A stretch of DNA of 61,479 nucleotides from Sphingomonas sp. 37zxx (GCF_000786205.1 NZ_JROH01000014.1:1-61479), one strand, 5' to 3'. Shown: positions 17,176 to 26,488, counted from the stretch's first letter. Translations and numbers: made by a program. The notes: generated from the sequence alone by a model not told the origin.

Positions 17176-19065
17176 TTATGGCTTGCCCGTTGCCGCAGCC
17201 ATGGTTGTATTGGCCCCTTGTGGAGCGGCGTCGATCAGGTCGGCCAGGTCACCCGCCGGGCTGGCTGACGGGATCGCCGCCATTGCCGCGCTCAGCGTCG
17301 CGGGGTCGACATCGCCCACCGCCGCGGTCAGCGCCGCGAATGCTGCCGCAGTCGGCAGCTTTTCAAAGACCGCACCATACCGTACCCGAAGATCGCCAAG
17401 GTCGGATTCGCGTCCCAGCATCGCCAGTGCCACTGCCTGGCGCAGAATACGCGCTTGGCCAACTTCAGTCATCGCAGCCGGGGTGCCGATTGCCGGCCCT
17501 GACGCTACCAGCGCCTCCCAATTCTGCCGCCGCCAATGCAGTTCGTTGCTGATTGCGCCGCCATCGGGAACGTCCTGCAACACCGCCAATGCTTCGTTGA
17601 ACCGGCCCAATTGATCGAGCGCGATCGCCTCGACCCGGTGGCGCGCCCACAGCATGTCGTCGGGATAGCCGTTTTCTTCGGTATCCCGGATCGCCGACAG
17701 CGCACGATCGGGCTTGCCCGCAAGGATGAACAGCGTCGCGACCCGCGCCGACAACGGCCCCTGGGCAATATCGCGCGCGCGGGTTCGCAATTGATGGTCG
17801 AGCAATTCGGCGGCGCGTTCATAAACGCCTGCGGCCTGCAAGCGATCGGCGAACTGGATCACCAGCAAATCGCCATCGGCACCGGCGGGCGACAAATCGC
17901 GATAGTCCCAATACAGTCCAGCCACCTGATCCAGCGGCATCCGGTTTTCGGGCGCGAGCAATTTGCCGAGTGTTTCCTGAAGCTGGATGGCCAGTCCGGC
18001 CCGATCCGGCCCGCCATTGAAATAGCGGAACAATGCAGCGCCGGCGGCCAGCGTTTGCGGCACGTTGCCGGCCTGCTGGGCTACCTTAAGGCTCAGTTGC
18101 AGCGCGCGACGCTCGACGTCGCCGCCGCGCCAGACAAACTCAATTTCGCGCAACCGCGCAACCGCCTTGCCGTCCAGCGGCTTTTGGACGGCAGCATCCT
18201 CGAACAAGCTTATTTCGGCATCCAGCTTCTGGCTACGGTCCCCCGTTTGCAGCGCCTGGGCCAGCAGCAACCGTCCCTCGGCGCGGCGGCCAAGCGCTAT
18301 TCGTGCTCTGCCGCGAACCAGGTTTGCGGCGGCATCGGTCGATGGCATCGCCGCCACCAATTGTTCGGCAAGCTCGGGCCGGCCAAGCTGTGCCGCTGCG
18401 CCGGCGGCAGCCAGCAGAAACGGGGTTCGCTTGGCAACATTGCGGGTGTTCAGCGCCGGCAACGCGCAGCGTAGCTGGCCCAGTGCCTGCGCGGCCAATT
18501 GCCCCTGCGCCAATGCCAGCAGCCGCCAGGCACATGCCTCGGCATTGGTTTGCAGCGCTTCGGCGGTCAGTGCCGCCATCGCCGCCGATGGCCGGTTCAG
18601 CTGGGTGAACGCTGCCCCCAGCGCCAGCTCGAACGCCGGCACCAGCACCAGATCGGGCTCATCCTGTCGCATCACCTCGAGCGCGCCGATCGCCTCTGCT
18701 CCCCGGCCAAGCGCGATCTGACGGGTCGCATAGGCCCAGCGTGCCGCCTGCCGATTCGATGGTCTGGCGGCGATCAGATCGGCCCAGCCGGTGCCCTGCC
18801 CGTCAAACTTCCATCCGGTGCTGTCGATGATCGGCTTGCGATTCGACAATTGCGGCGCGAACGGGGGCAAGGGCGGCCCGGCCCGTTTGGGAGCCTGCAC
18901 TGCCTTGGCCGGTTCGGAGGCGGCCTCTGCATCGGCAAGGACTGGGGCCGGCACTTCGGCTGCTGCCGCCTTGGCCGGGACATCACCACGAACCGTCTCG
19001 ATCGGCATCGCGGTCGAACCGAGCAATGCGGTAAAGGCCAACGCAAATCGGCGTGGAATGGTCAT
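17176..19065 (-). CDS. Exported TPR-like repeat protein of the flagellar cluster
   Basis: 629 residues from MTIPRRFALAFTALLGSTAMP (signal-peptide-like N-terminus with Ala/Ser-rich end). A proline/alanine-rich linker is followed by many helical hairpins typical of tetratricopeptide repeats (RQAARWAYATRQIALGRGAEAIGALE, LDQLGRFNEALAVLQDVPD). No catalytic residues are evident. The 70 upstream in-frame codons are out of character and overlap the preceding small gene, whose stop overlaps this ATG. Likely a periplasmic scaffold for motor or rod assembly (inference), since it has a flagellar-type promoter. Exact role unknown. Confidence 0.65.
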   Translation of the reverse strand: MTIPRRFALAFTALLGSTAMPIETVRGDVPAKAAAAEVPAPVLADAEAASEPAKAVQAPKRAGPPLPPFAPQLSNRKPIIDSTGWKFDGQGTGWADLIAARPSNRQAARWAYATRQIALGRGAEAIGALEVMRQDEPDLVLVPAFELALGAAFTQLNRPSAAMAALTAEALQTNAEACAWRLLALAQGQLAAQALGQLRCALPALNTRNVAKRTPFLLAAAGAAAQLGRPELAEQLVAAMPSTDAAANLVRGRARIALGRRAEGRLLLAQALQTGDRSQKLDAEISLFEDAAVQKPLDGKAVARLREIEFVWRGGDVERRALQLSLKVAQQAGNVPQTLAAGAALFRYFNGGPDRAGLAIQLQETLGKLLAPENRMPLDQVAGLYWDYRDLSPAGADGDLLVIQFADRLQAAGVYERAAELLDHQLRTRARDIAQGPLSARVATLFILAGKPDRALSAIRDTEENGYPDDMLWARHRVEAIALDQLGRFNEALAVLQDVPDGGAISNELHWRRQNWEALVASGPAIGTPAAMTEVGQARILRQAVALAMLGRESDLGDLRVRYGAVFEKLPTAAAFAALTAAVGDVDPATLSAAMAAIPSASPAGDLADLIDAAPQGANTTMAAATGKP

Positions 19066-19268
19066 GCCGGACCCTGCGGCATCAGTGCCACCGCGATCCC
19101 GCCGCCAAGGCAGGCGGCCAGATACAGCAGCTTCCACAACAGCCGGCTGGGGGCAGCCGGCTCCGCTTCGACGGGGGCCAAGCTTGTGTCTGCGGCATTG
19201 GTGGCAACGGGCATGTCGATCGGTGAATCGATCATCACCGAACGACGCGGCCTTTGGTTCTGACTCAA
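19062..19268 (-). CDS. Small single-pass membrane protein upstream of the TPR-like gene
   Basis: 68 residues from a TTG start (AGGGA 8 nt upstream), beginning MSQNQRPRRSVMIDSPIDMP. A hydrophilic N-terminus is followed by one membrane helix (LLWKLLYLAACLGGGIAVALM) and a very short C-terminal end. Its stop overlaps the next ATG, so it is co-translated with the TPR-like protein. An ATG 11 codons in is possible but lacks a ribosome site. Function unknown; it may anchor the TPR partner. Confidence 0.55.
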   Translation of the reverse strand: MSQNQRPRRSVMIDSPIDMPVATNAADTSLAPVEAEPAAPSRLLWKLLYLAACLGGGIAVALMPQGPA

Positions 19269-19298
19269 TCGACATTCCCTGTTAATCGGTAACCCTCT

Positions 19299-19327
19299 AT
19301 TATAGGAACAGCGCCGGGTATTGTGCC
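19299..19327 (-). promoter_or_regulatory. Flagellar-type promoter for the small-membrane/TPR operon
   Basis: Minus-strand TTCCTATAATAGAGGG is an exact match to the shared flagellar element (8-mer at 19299-19306). Nine nt upstream lies GGCACAATACCC (19316-19327), a degenerate copy of the GGCAAnnnnTTGCC repeat. About 30 nt separates the -10 from the TTG start. Confidence 0.62.
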
Positions 19328-19364
19328 TTGCGTGTGCGGAGTTCGTCCCATCGCCAATCCTTTG

Positions 19365-19751
19365 ATGAAGCTGCTGTCACCAGCAGCGGTCGCGACCGTC
19401 GCGCTCAGTGGATCGGCCGCTGACGGCGCGGCCCCCTCACAACTGCCGCCGCAGCTGGTCGCGCTGGCTCCCGTCGTCGTGCCGATCATCGGATTGGGAC
19501 AGATTGAAGGGGCGTTGCGTGTCAAGCTGGTGCTGGCGGCCAACGATGCCGAAGGATTGGTCCGGCTGACCGAACGCCTGCCAGCGTTGCGCGCCGCCAC
19601 CATCGGCAGCACGATTGAATTTGCTCGCCTTTATGCCTCAGCCCGTGCGCCGGTAGATGCCGTGCGACTGCGCGCTGAGCTGACGACTGCGCTGAAGGCC
19701 GAGAATAAGGACGTCGCCGACATCCTTATCGTCGAGGTATCCGCCGGTTAG
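19365..19751 (+). CDS. Small exported protein, FliL-like C-terminal region
   Basis: About 128 residues from [21 protein letters not shown], which resembles a signal peptide; a start up to 14 codons earlier is possible. The C-terminal two thirds ([27 protein letters not shown] to [25 protein letters not shown]) follow the strand-helix-helix-strand pattern of FliL periplasmic domains and end in the VxDILIxE pattern seen there. The resemblance is by eye and weak. It converges on motE with a 4-bp overlap. Confidence 0.5.
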   Translation: MKLLSPAAVATVALSGSAADGAAPSQLPPQLVALAPVVVPIIGLGQIEGALRVKLVLAANDAEGLVRLTERLPALRAATIGSTIEFARLYASARAPVDAVRLRAELTTALKAENKDVADILIVEVSAG

Positions 19752-20308
19752 GTTGCCGGCCGCTCGCCCGGTCGCGCTGGCCGGGCAGTGGACACTTCCC
19801 GCTTCTTTGGCGTCTTGCGCGCCAGGGACATGCTAAGCTCAGCGGCACCCTTGGGGCTCATCGCCGCCAGGATCAGCGCGGTCGATCGTTCGCGCATGCG
19901 CTGTGCGACCTTCATCTGCACATCCATGTCAAGCTGCTCGAACACCATCGCAGCCTTGGCGGGTTTCATCGCCTGATAAATGCGCGCCAGCTCGTCATAT
20001 TGCGCGCCTTCGACTGCTCGGGGATTCGCGGCATCGGGGGCAGCCCCTGCGTCCGCCACATCGGCTTCTTGCCGCTTTCGCATATCGGCCTTGATCCGCT
20101 CTTCGGCAGCCTTTGCCACCTTTTCGCGAAGCGCCAAGGCGCGAGCACGCTGCGCCACCGCCCGGTCGCGGGTGGCGACATCTTCCTTGATCGCATTGCC
20201 CAACCGGGTCGGCACCGCATCTTGCGACGCGACGCTAACCGCATGCGCGACGGTCGACAGCATCGCCGCAATCGCGGTCACCATCAGCAACGAGGGCCTG
20301 CCGCTCAT
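19748..20308 (-). CDS. motE: MotE-like periplasmic protein (MgtE N-like domain)
   Basis: 186 residues: a signal or anchor helix ([17 protein letters not shown]), a charged coiled coil ([34 protein letters not shown]), and an MgtE-N-like helical domain ([45 protein letters not shown]). This matches alphaproteobacterial MotE, a chaperone for the motility protein MotC in Sinorhizobium. Last gene of fliL-fliM-DUF6468-motE, with 4-bp overlap. Confidence 0.75.
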   Translation of the reverse strand: MSGRPSLLMVTAIAAMLSTVAHAVSVASQDAVPTRLGNAIKEDVATRDRAVAQRARALALREKVAKAAEERIKADMRKRQEADVADAGAAPDAANPRAVEGAQYDELARIYQAMKPAKAAMVFEQLDMDVQMKVAQRMRERSTALILAAMSPKGAAELSMSLARKTPKKREVSTARPARPGERPAT

Positions 20309-20889
20309 GCCGGTGTTCCTTCAACAAGGCTTCGTGCCGCAAGCCTTTTGGTCGCCAGCGTTTCACGCTGTACGCGCGGTATCCGCTTGGCGGCAACTGG
20401 CATTGGGGTCGGCTTGGGTGCAGGCGCAAGCTTGGGCGCAGGCGAAGGCGAAGGCTCGCTTGCCGGCTCGGGCTTGGCTTGGGACACCGGCTCGGCCTTG
20501 GGCTTGGCCGCAACCTTGACCTCTGTCTTGCCTTCCGCCTTGGCAGCCGATTTTGGCAGAGGTGCGGGGCACTGCTTGGTCTGCTCCACCGCCTCGACGA
20601 TCCGCTCGGCGACCGCGTCGGCGATGCCCGCCATCACGGTCAGCTCCTCGCGCATCGCGGTGCCGGTCGCGATCGCCCGGGCATTGGCGGCGCAATCGAC
20701 GCGCAGCGTGCGCTGCAAATCCGCCAGCACCGCCTTTGCCTCGCCCGTCGCGGTATCGAGCGCCGCGACCATCGATGCGAGATCGGTTTCCTTCATCGCG
20801 CGCAAATAGCGCATCAGGCGAACGCTCTGCACCAGCACCGCGCTGCAAAAGATCATGGTCAGGATGTCGGTCAGGATCGAGAAGTTCAT
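20305..20889 (-). CDS. DUF6468-like membrane protein of the fliM operon
   Basis: 194 residues: one N-terminal membrane helix ([22 protein letters not shown]), a helical region with [35 protein letters not shown], and a long lysine/alanine/proline-rich tail. The N-terminal portion has the pattern of DUF6468, which commonly sits between fliM and motE in alphaproteobacteria. Function unknown, but the linkage implies a motor role. The repetitive tail is likely disordered. Confidence 0.7.
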   Translation of the reverse strand: MNFSILTDILTMIFCSAVLVQSVRLMRYLRAMKETDLASMVAALDTATGEAKAVLADLQRTLRVDCAANARAIATGTAMREELTVMAGIADAVAERIVEAVEQTKQCPAPLPKSAAKAEGKTEVKVAAKPKAEPVSQAKPEPASEPSPSPAPKLAPAPKPTPMPVAAKRIPRVQRETLATKRLAARSLVEGTPA

Positions 20890-21902
20890 CGCGGAAGTTC
20901 CTTGAACATGTCGGCCAGCAGACGGACGGCGATGTTGTTGCGGCGTTGGCCGATCTGCGCGAGCCCCATCGGCACGCTGCCCGATCGTATCTCCAGCGGA
21001 TCGTCGGGCGCGGTATCCAGCGTGATCGTCTGGCCCACTTCAAATCCGCGAACATCTTCCAGGCGCAGCACTTTTTCGCCCAGCACCACATCGATCGTCA
21101 CTTCGGTCTTGAGCAGCTCGTTGGCCATATGCTCTTCCCAGATGTTCCCGCGCCCGACCTTCTGGCCCATGAAGCGCTGGAGCAGCTTTTCGCGCACCGG
21201 CTCGATCGTGGCATAGGGCAACAGGATGCTGAACTTGCCGCCGCGCCCTTCCATATCGACGCGAAACGTCGCCACAGCGGCGATGTTGGTCGGCCCGGCG
21301 ATCGCGGCGAAGCGCGGGTTGGTTTCGATCCGCTCCAGCATGATGCCCACTTGCGCGATCGGCTCAAAGGCTACTGCCAGGTCGGCGAGCGCCAGTTCGA
21401 GCATCTTGGAAACCAGCGTGGTTTCGATCGTGGTGAACGCCCTGCCCTCGATCCGCATCGGCCCGCCGCTGCGCCGACCGCCCAGCAAGGCATCGACCAC
21501 CGCATAGATCAGGCTCGATTCGACGGTTATGACGCCGTAATTGTCCCACTCGACCACATTGAACACGCCGATCATCGACGGCAGCGCCAGCCGGCCCATG
21601 AATTCGCCAAAGCGGATCGAGGTCAACTCGTCGAGGCTGACGTCGATGGCGTCCGATGTCAGGTTGCGCATGCTGGTAGCAAAGCTGCGAACCATGTGTT
21701 CGCACACCACTTCGAGCATCGGCAGCCGTTCGTGGCTGATGACCTTCGATTCGATAACGGCCTTCAGGCCGCTCTTCTTGGCGACGGTCGCGCCGCCGCC
21801 GAACATCGCGTCGATGCTTGCCTGATCAAAGGCATCGGCATCGCCATCGCCCACCGACATAGCCGGTGCGGCGATTTCGAAATCCATGAAATCATCGCTC
21901 AT
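20886..21902 (-). CDS. fliM: Flagellar motor switch protein FliM
   Basis: 338-residue C-ring protein. The N-terminal acidic segment (MSDDFMDFEIAAPAM) may bind CheY-P but is not the canonical LSQxEIDALL; ASIDAMFGG is the local equivalent. The middle CheC-like domain (ERLPMLEVVCEHMVRSFATSMRN to LLGGRRSGG) and the C-terminal SpoA domain (EVTIDVVLGEKVLRLEDVRGFEVGQTITLD) are complete. Overlaps fliL and the DUF6468 gene by 4 bp each. Confidence 0.95.
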   Translation of the reverse strand: MSDDFMDFEIAAPAMSVGDGDADAFDQASIDAMFGGGATVAKKSGLKAVIESKVISHERLPMLEVVCEHMVRSFATSMRNLTSDAIDVSLDELTSIRFGEFMGRLALPSMIGVFNVVEWDNYGVITVESSLIYAVVDALLGGRRSGGPMRIEGRAFTTIETTLVSKMLELALADLAVAFEPIAQVGIMLERIETNPRFAAIAGPTNIAAVATFRVDMEGRGGKFSILLPYATIEPVREKLLQRFMGQKVGRGNIWEEHMANELLKTEVTIDVVLGEKVLRLEDVRGFEVGQTITLDTAPDDPLEIRSGSVPMGLAQIGQRRNNIAVRLLADMFKELPR

Positions 21903-22429
21903 TGCTGAATCATGTCCTGAATGAGGATGTCCTTGACCACGCCCGGCCCCATCGCCTCGGTGGCGCGAACCAGCATTTCCTCCTTGACGCGAAACACCGC
22001 CGCCGAACCCGCGAGATCCTCGGGACGCAATTCGCGCAGGAATGGCTGGAATGAATCGATGATCAACGGCAGCTTCGTCGTAATTTTCTCACCCGCCGCG
22101 GTCGACGCCGGGACAAAGGTGAAGCGGATCTTCAGGAAGCGCGACGTATCGTCCGAGCCGCGAAGGTTCACTACCATCGGCGGCGCCTCGACATAGGCTA
22201 CGCCTTCTTCTGAACTGCTATCGACCTCGGCCTCGACCTCGGCGGTCTCGCCCGACTTGCCTGAGCCCAGGAAGAAAAAGGCTCCGCCCCCGGCTGCCAG
22301 CAGCAGCAGCACGACGACACCGACGATAATCAGGGTGCGCTTGCCGAAGCGCGAAGCCTTTGCCGGCGGCGCGGCATCCGGATCAGTGGCTTCGATGATC
22401 GCCTCGGCAGCGGGTTCAGATGCGGACAA
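21899..22429 (-). CDS. fliL: Flagellar basal body-associated protein FliL
   Basis: 176 residues from a TTG start with AAAGGGA 6 nt upstream. The product begins (M)SASEPAAEAIIEATDPDA, then a single membrane helix (TLIIVGVVVLLLLAAGGGAFF), then the periplasmic FliL domain ending MGPGVVKDILIQDMIQQ. The frame extends upstream to an ATG, but that would place the promoter -10 inside the coding region. FliL rings support stator function. First gene of fliL-fliM-DUF6468-motE. Confidence 0.9.
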   Translation of the reverse strand: MSASEPAAEAIIEATDPDAAPPAKASRFGKRTLIIVGVVVLLLLAAGGGAFFFLGSGKSGETAEVEAEVDSSSEEGVAYVEAPPMVVNLRGSDDTSRFLKIRFTFVPASTAAGEKITTKLPLIIDSFQPFLRELRPEDLAGSAAVFRVKEEMLVRATEAMGPGVVKDILIQDMIQQ

Positions 22430-22499
22430 TGATTTCCCTTTCGGTCGATCCGATCGCCGCAAATTGCGCGACGTCGCCTCGTTCGTGCGTTTCCCCTCT

Positions 22500-22530
22500 A
22501 ATATAGGATGAGCGGGCGGCAATTTCTGCC
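22500..22530 (-). promoter_or_regulatory. Flagellar promoter of fliL with upstream inverted repeat
   Basis: Minus-strand CCTATATTAGAGGGG (8-mer at 22500-22507) with GGCAGAAATTGCC (22518-22530) exactly 10 nt upstream. The repeat is nearly palindromic and is shared with the divergent flgF operon, so one bound regulator could affect both. Confidence 0.65.
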
Positions 22531-22572
22531 TAGCGCCATTTGGCCGACGATTATTTTAGGAAGCTAAGACGG

Positions 22573-23313
22573 ATGGATATCTCCTCCTACGTGCTGCTCA
22601 GCCACGAACAGGCGCTGCGTCGCCGGTTGGACGTGACGGCGAACAACATGGCGAATACCAGCACGGTAGGCTTCAAGCGCGAACAGCCGGTCTTCCATGA
22701 ATATGTCGAGCGCAGCGGCGAAAATGCGGTGCCGTCAGCCCGCAAAACATCCTATGTGCTCGATTACGGGGCCGTCCATGACGTCCAGCTGGGCGCGTTC
22801 CAGCCGACCGGCAACCCGCTCGACGTGATGATCGATGGCCCCGGCTATCTCGCGGTCGAAACCCCCGAAGGCACCGCTTATACGCGGGCAGGCTTCGTCA
22901 AGGTGCTATTGTCGGGCGATCTGGCGACCGCGGGGGGACAACGCCTGCTCGATGCCAATGGCAAACCAGTCAATGTGCCGCCCGACCAACTCGGCAATCT
23001 CAGCATCGGTGCCGACGGATCGGTCGTCGGATCGCAAGGGCCGCTTGGCCGCCTAGCGGTAACCGTCTTCGAGAACGAAGCGGCGGTTTCGCCGCGCGGC
23101 GACGGGCTGATGACCGCCGCTGGCGGCCGCATCCTGGCCGCCGGGGAGACCAAATTGGTCAGCGGCGGCGTCGAGGGATCGAACGTCCAGCCGATCGTCG
23201 AGACCACCGCGATGGTCGAGATCCTCCGTTCCTATCAATCCAGCCAGCGTCTTACCCAGGGCATGGAAGAATTGCGCAAGAACGCGATCAGCCGGCTGGG
23301 CCGCTTCACCTGA
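22573..23313 (+). CDS. flgF: Flagellar proximal rod protein FlgF
   Basis: 246 residues from MDISSYVLLSHEQALRRRLD with ribosome site AGGAAG. Shows the rod motif VTANNMANTSTVGFKRE, a central FlgF/G domain (LDVMIDGPGYLAVETPEGTAYTRAG) and the C-terminal AMVEILRSYQSSQRL helix. Eleven upstream codons are discarded. Followed by flgG; exported by the flagellar apparatus to form the rod. Confidence 0.95.
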   Translation: MDISSYVLLSHEQALRRRLDVTANNMANTSTVGFKREQPVFHEYVERSGENAVPSARKTSYVLDYGAVHDVQLGAFQPTGNPLDVMIDGPGYLAVETPEGTAYTRAGFVKVLLSGDLATAGGQRLLDANGKPVNVPPDQLGNLSIGADGSVVGSQGPLGRLAVTVFENEAAVSPRGDGLMTAAGGRILAAGETKLVSGGVEGSNVQPIVETTAMVEILRSYQSSQRLTQGMEELRKNAISRLGRFT

Positions 23314-23352
23314 ATTCTGCTTTCCTGTCTTCTATTTCTTGAAAGGTAGTCC

Positions 23353-24135
23353 ATGCGCTCTTTATCGATCGCCTCCACCGGCATGCTGGCCCAGCAGACC
23401 AATGTCGACGTCATTTCAAATAACATCGCCAATATGAGCACCACCGCATTCAAGCGGCAGCGCGCCCAGTTCCAGGATCTGCTGTATCAGCAGGTCGCGC
23501 GCGCAGGCGCCGCATCGAGCAACGAAACCCGGCTGCCGACCGGTATCCAGATCGGCGCGGGCGTGAAGACCGGCGGCGTCTATCGCATTGCCGAACAGGG
23601 CGCATTGTCACAGACGGTAAATCCCTATGATCTGGCGATCCAGGGGCAGGGTTTTTTCCAGGTCATCATGCCCGGCGGCATCATCGGCTATACCCGTGAC
23701 GGCTCATTCCAGCTTTCGGACCAGGGCGAGCTGGTCACCTCCGATGGCTATCCGGTGCAGCCGGGCATCATCGTACCACCGGGCGCGCTTTCGGTCGGCG
23801 TTTCGAAGATCGGCGAGGTTCAGGTCACGATCGCCGGCAACCCGATCCCCGAAACCGTCGGCCAGTTGCAGCTCGCCACTTTCGTCAACGAAGCAGGCCT
23901 CGAGGCGCTGGGCGGGAATACTTTCCTCGAAACAGCAGCATCGGGCCAGCCGATCATCGCAGCTCCCGGCGAACCCGGCTTCGGCACGCTGATACAGGGC
24001 TTCATCGAGCAATCGAACGTCAATCCGGTCAGCGAAATCACCGCGCTGATCACCGCACAGCGCGCCTATGAAATGAACAGCCGGGTGGTGAAGACCGCCG
24101 ACGAGATGCTGGGCACGACCAGCCAGTTGCGCTGA
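23353..24135 (+). CDS. flgG: Flagellar distal rod protein FlgG
   Basis: 260 residues, the standard FlgG length. N-terminus MRSLSIASTGMLAQQTNVDVISNNIANMSTTAFK, then NPYDLAIQGQGFFQV and the C-terminal ALITAQRAYEMNSRVVKTADEML are all diagnostic. AAAGG ribosome site. Follows flgF by 39 nt and precedes flgA by 1 nt. Confidence 0.97.
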   Translation: MRSLSIASTGMLAQQTNVDVISNNIANMSTTAFKRQRAQFQDLLYQQVARAGAASSNETRLPTGIQIGAGVKTGGVYRIAEQGALSQTVNPYDLAIQGQGFFQVIMPGGIIGYTRDGSFQLSDQGELVTSDGYPVQPGIIVPPGALSVGVSKIGEVQVTIAGNPIPETVGQLQLATFVNEAGLEALGGNTFLETAASGQPIIAAPGEPGFGTLIQGFIEQSNVNPVSEITALITAQRAYEMNSRVVKTADEMLGTTSQLR

Positions 24136-24136
24136 T

Positions 24137-24604
24137 ATGCACCGCATCGCCCTGATATGGCTGGCGGCGCTGACGCCGCTGACAGCGCAGGCGCAAACCG
24201 CGCCTGCCGCCCCCGCCGCCGATATGGTTGCCGTGCCAGTGCTCGATCGCGCGGTCGCCAAGGGCGATTTGCTGTCCGCCGGCGATTTCGTCGAACAGGA
24301 AATACCGCGCGCGCAGCTTCGCGCGGCACCGCCGCTGCGCGACATTGTCGGCATGGAAGCCTCGCGGTCGCTGGCGGCGGGCGCGATCGTGCGGACCAGC
24401 GACGTGATCCGTCCGCAACTCGTTCGTCGCGGCGAACCGATCACGATCCTGCTCCGCAATGGCGGCCTGTCGATCACCACCGCCGGGCGCGCGCTGAGCA
24501 ACGGCGCGGCGGGCGATTTCGTCCGCATCGTCAGCCTTTCGACCAATCGGACCCTCGACGGCGTCGTCGATGGCACGGGCACCGTGCGCGTGTCGCCGAA
24601 TTGA
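24137..24604 (+). CDS. flgA: P-ring assembly chaperone FlgA
   Basis: 155 residues with a cleavable signal peptide (MHRIALIWLAALTPLTAQAQ) and the SAF domain (AVAKGDLLSAGDFVEQEIPR, IVRTSDVIRPQLVRRGEPITILLRNGGLSI, ANGTVRV-like end). Periplasmic chaperone for FlgI polymerisation. flgI itself is 17 kb away at 41860. Confidence 0.9.
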   Translation: MHRIALIWLAALTPLTAQAQTAPAAPAADMVAVPVLDRAVAKGDLLSAGDFVEQEIPRAQLRAAPPLRDIVGMEASRSLAAGAIVRTSDVIRPQLVRRGEPITILLRNGGLSITTAGRALSNGAAGDFVRIVSLSTNRTLDGVVDGTGTVRVSPN

Positions 24605-24632
24605 GCGCCTCCGGCGCACCAAAGGACTTGCA

Positions 24633-25421
24633 ATGAAGACTGTCATCCCGCTCGTGCTACTCGCCACCGTCTTATCGGGCTGCGGCGCCGTCGGTCGATT
24701 GAAAGCGGTCGGCAAGGCTCCGCGCCTGTCGCCGGCCGAAGAAATGGCCATGCCTTCGGTCGAACCGTCGCTGGGCCTTCGCAGCGCGGGCTTTCTGGCC
24801 AATGGCGGCGCGCCCGGCGGGATGGCGGGGGGAATGACCGCCAACGCACCTGCCACCGGTTCCAGCCCGTCGCTGTTCCGCACCGGAGCCGGCGCCTTTT
24901 TTCGCGATCAGCGCGCGGGGAGGATGGGTGACATCGTCACGGTTCGGATCAACATCTCCGATCGGGCGGCGGTCGACAACACCACGACGCGGACGCGCAG
25001 CGGCTCCGAGCAATCGGGAATCGCCGCGCTGCTCGGGCTAGAAACGCCGCTGGCCAACGCGCTGCCGGGGGCGGTCAACCCGGCCCGGCTGGTCGATACC
25101 AACTCGACCTCGCAGTCCAACGGTGCCGGCAACACCAGCCGCAGCGAGACGATCAACATGACGATCGCAGCGACCGTGGTCGGCGTCATGCCCAACGGCA
25201 ATCTGCTGATCCGCGGCAAGCAGGAAGTGCGGGTCAATTTCGAACTGCGTGAGCTGGTGGTGTCGGGCATGGTCCGGCCCGAAGACATCGGCCGCGACAA
25301 CAGCATCCGCCACAGCCAGATCGCCGAGGCACGGATCAGCTATGGCGGGCGCGGCCAGTTGACCGACGCGCAGCAGGCGCGCTGGGGCCAGCAAATCTAT
25401 GACGCGCTGTTCCCGTTCTGA
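24633..25421 (+). CDS. flgH: Flagellar L-ring lipoprotein FlgH
   Basis: 262 residues from MKTVIPLVLLATVLSGCGAVG, a lipoprotein signal with lipobox LSGC (Cys about 18). FlgH motifs: SLFRTGAGAFFRDQRAGRMGDIVTVRI, then NTSRSETINMTIAATVVGVMPNGNLLIRGKQEV and the end QARWGQQIYDALFPF. Forms the L ring in the outer membrane. Twenty-one upstream in-frame codons overlap flgA and are discarded. Confidence 0.95.
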   Translation: MKTVIPLVLLATVLSGCGAVGRLKAVGKAPRLSPAEEMAMPSVEPSLGLRSAGFLANGGAPGGMAGGMTANAPATGSSPSLFRTGAGAFFRDQRAGRMGDIVTVRINISDRAAVDNTTTRTRSGSEQSGIAALLGLETPLANALPGAVNPARLVDTNSTSQSNGAGNTSRSETINMTIAATVVGVMPNGNLLIRGKQEVRVNFELRELVVSGMVRPEDIGRDNSIRHSQIAEARISYGGRGQLTDAQQARWGQQIYDALFPF

Positions 25422-25486
25422 TGCCGCGCCGAGTGCCGTAAACCCGCGTTAACGATGAAATAAAAACCCGCCCCAATTTGGGTTGT

Positions 25487-25494
25487 CCTATATT
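25487..25494 (+). promoter_or_regulatory. Putative flagellin promoter
   Basis: CCTATATT, preceded by GT, lies 105 nt before the flagellin ATG and matches the flagellar -10 element. Immediately upstream is CCCCAATTTGGG (25471-25482), an inverted repeat unlike the GGCAA family. The long leader would suit FlbT-type control of flagellin mRNA (inference). Confidence 0.45.
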
Positions 25495-25598
25495 TCTTTC
25501 CACAATGAAGGGCGGGCCGGAAGTTTCTCCGGGTCGCCGCGGGCCAGCGGTTCTGGCTCAGGTCGCAGAAGCGGCCTTTTTTCCAGAAGGAAATAATC

Positions 25599-26453
25599 AT
25601 GGGTTTTTCGGTCAACACCAATACCGGCGCAATGGCAGCGTTGCAGAGCCTGACTTCAACGACGAAGGCACTCAACACGACCTCGAACCGGATCACCACC
25701 GGCATGAACGTGGCTTCGACCAAGGATAACTCGGCAGCCTACACCACCGCCCAGAGCCTTCGTAGCGACCTTGGCGGTCTTCAGTCGGTTACGTCGTCGC
25801 TGGCACGCGCAAAGAGCGTGACGGACGTTGCGATCGCAGGTGCAGAACAGATTTCTGACATCGTCAACCAGATGAAGGCCAAGGCCTATCAGTCTGCTGA
25901 CGCAGGGGTCGATCAGGCATCGCGTGACGGCATCAACCGGGACTTCACGGCCCTGCGCGATCAGATCACCACGATCGTCAACGCATCGGAATTCAACGGG
26001 ACCAACCTGTTGAAGGCAAGCGGCGGCGCAGTGAGCGCACTTCAGTCGCTCAAGGATGGTGACGCGGCCACGGCCGGCTATCAGCCCGACGCATTGTCGG
26101 TTGCCAACCAGGGTCTCGACCTGGGCGGCTCGGTCATCACGGTCGGTGCAAGCGGTAACATCAGCACCACCGCCGCAGCCACTGCGATGATCGACACGCT
26201 GACCACGACCCAGACCAACCTTGCTGTGTCGCTCAGCTCGTTGGGTTCGGCCTCGCGTCAGATCGATGCGCAGTCGACCTTCACCAGCAAGCTGTCTGAC
26301 TCGATCGAATCGGGGATCGGCAATCTTGTCGATGCCGATCTGGCCAAGGAGTCGGCGCGTCTTCAGGCACTTCAGGTCAAGCAGCAGCTTGGCGTGCAGG
26401 CACTGTCGATCGCCAATCAGGCACCGCAGACGATCACTTCGCTGTTCCGTTAA
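25599..26453 (+). CDS. fliC: Flagellin
   Basis: 284-residue short flagellin of the alphaproteobacterial type. N-terminal helix MGFSVNTNTGAMAALQSL and C-terminal helix ESARLQALQVKQQLGVQALSIANQAPQTITSLFR with only a small variable centre. AAGGAAA ribosome site. Only one flagellin is present here. It sits alone between its promoter and a strong terminator. Codon use shows lower GC than the neighbours, as for highly expressed genes. Confidence 0.97.
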   Translation: MGFSVNTNTGAMAALQSLTSTTKALNTTSNRITTGMNVASTKDNSAAYTTAQSLRSDLGGLQSVTSSLARAKSVTDVAIAGAEQISDIVNQMKAKAYQSADAGVDQASRDGINRDFTALRDQITTIVNASEFNGTNLLKASGGAVSALQSLKDGDAATAGYQPDALSVANQGLDLGGSVITVGASGNISTTAAATAMIDTLTTTQTNLAVSLSSLGSASRQIDAQSTFTSKLSDSIESGIGNLVDADLAKESARLQALQVKQQLGVQALSIANQAPQTITSLFR

Positions 26454-26488
26454 GGTTCGGCGAGCGCCCAGAAGTAATGGGCGTCTCG

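Noticed and set aside
22430..22522. fliL start at the upstream ATG (22522)
   Set aside because: It would lie upstream of the -10 element; a TTG with AAAGGGA fits better.
25441..25494. FliA (sigma-28) flagellin promoter
   Set aside because: The upstream TAAAAACC and a -10 of TCCTATATT do not match TAAAGTTT-N11-GCCGATAA.
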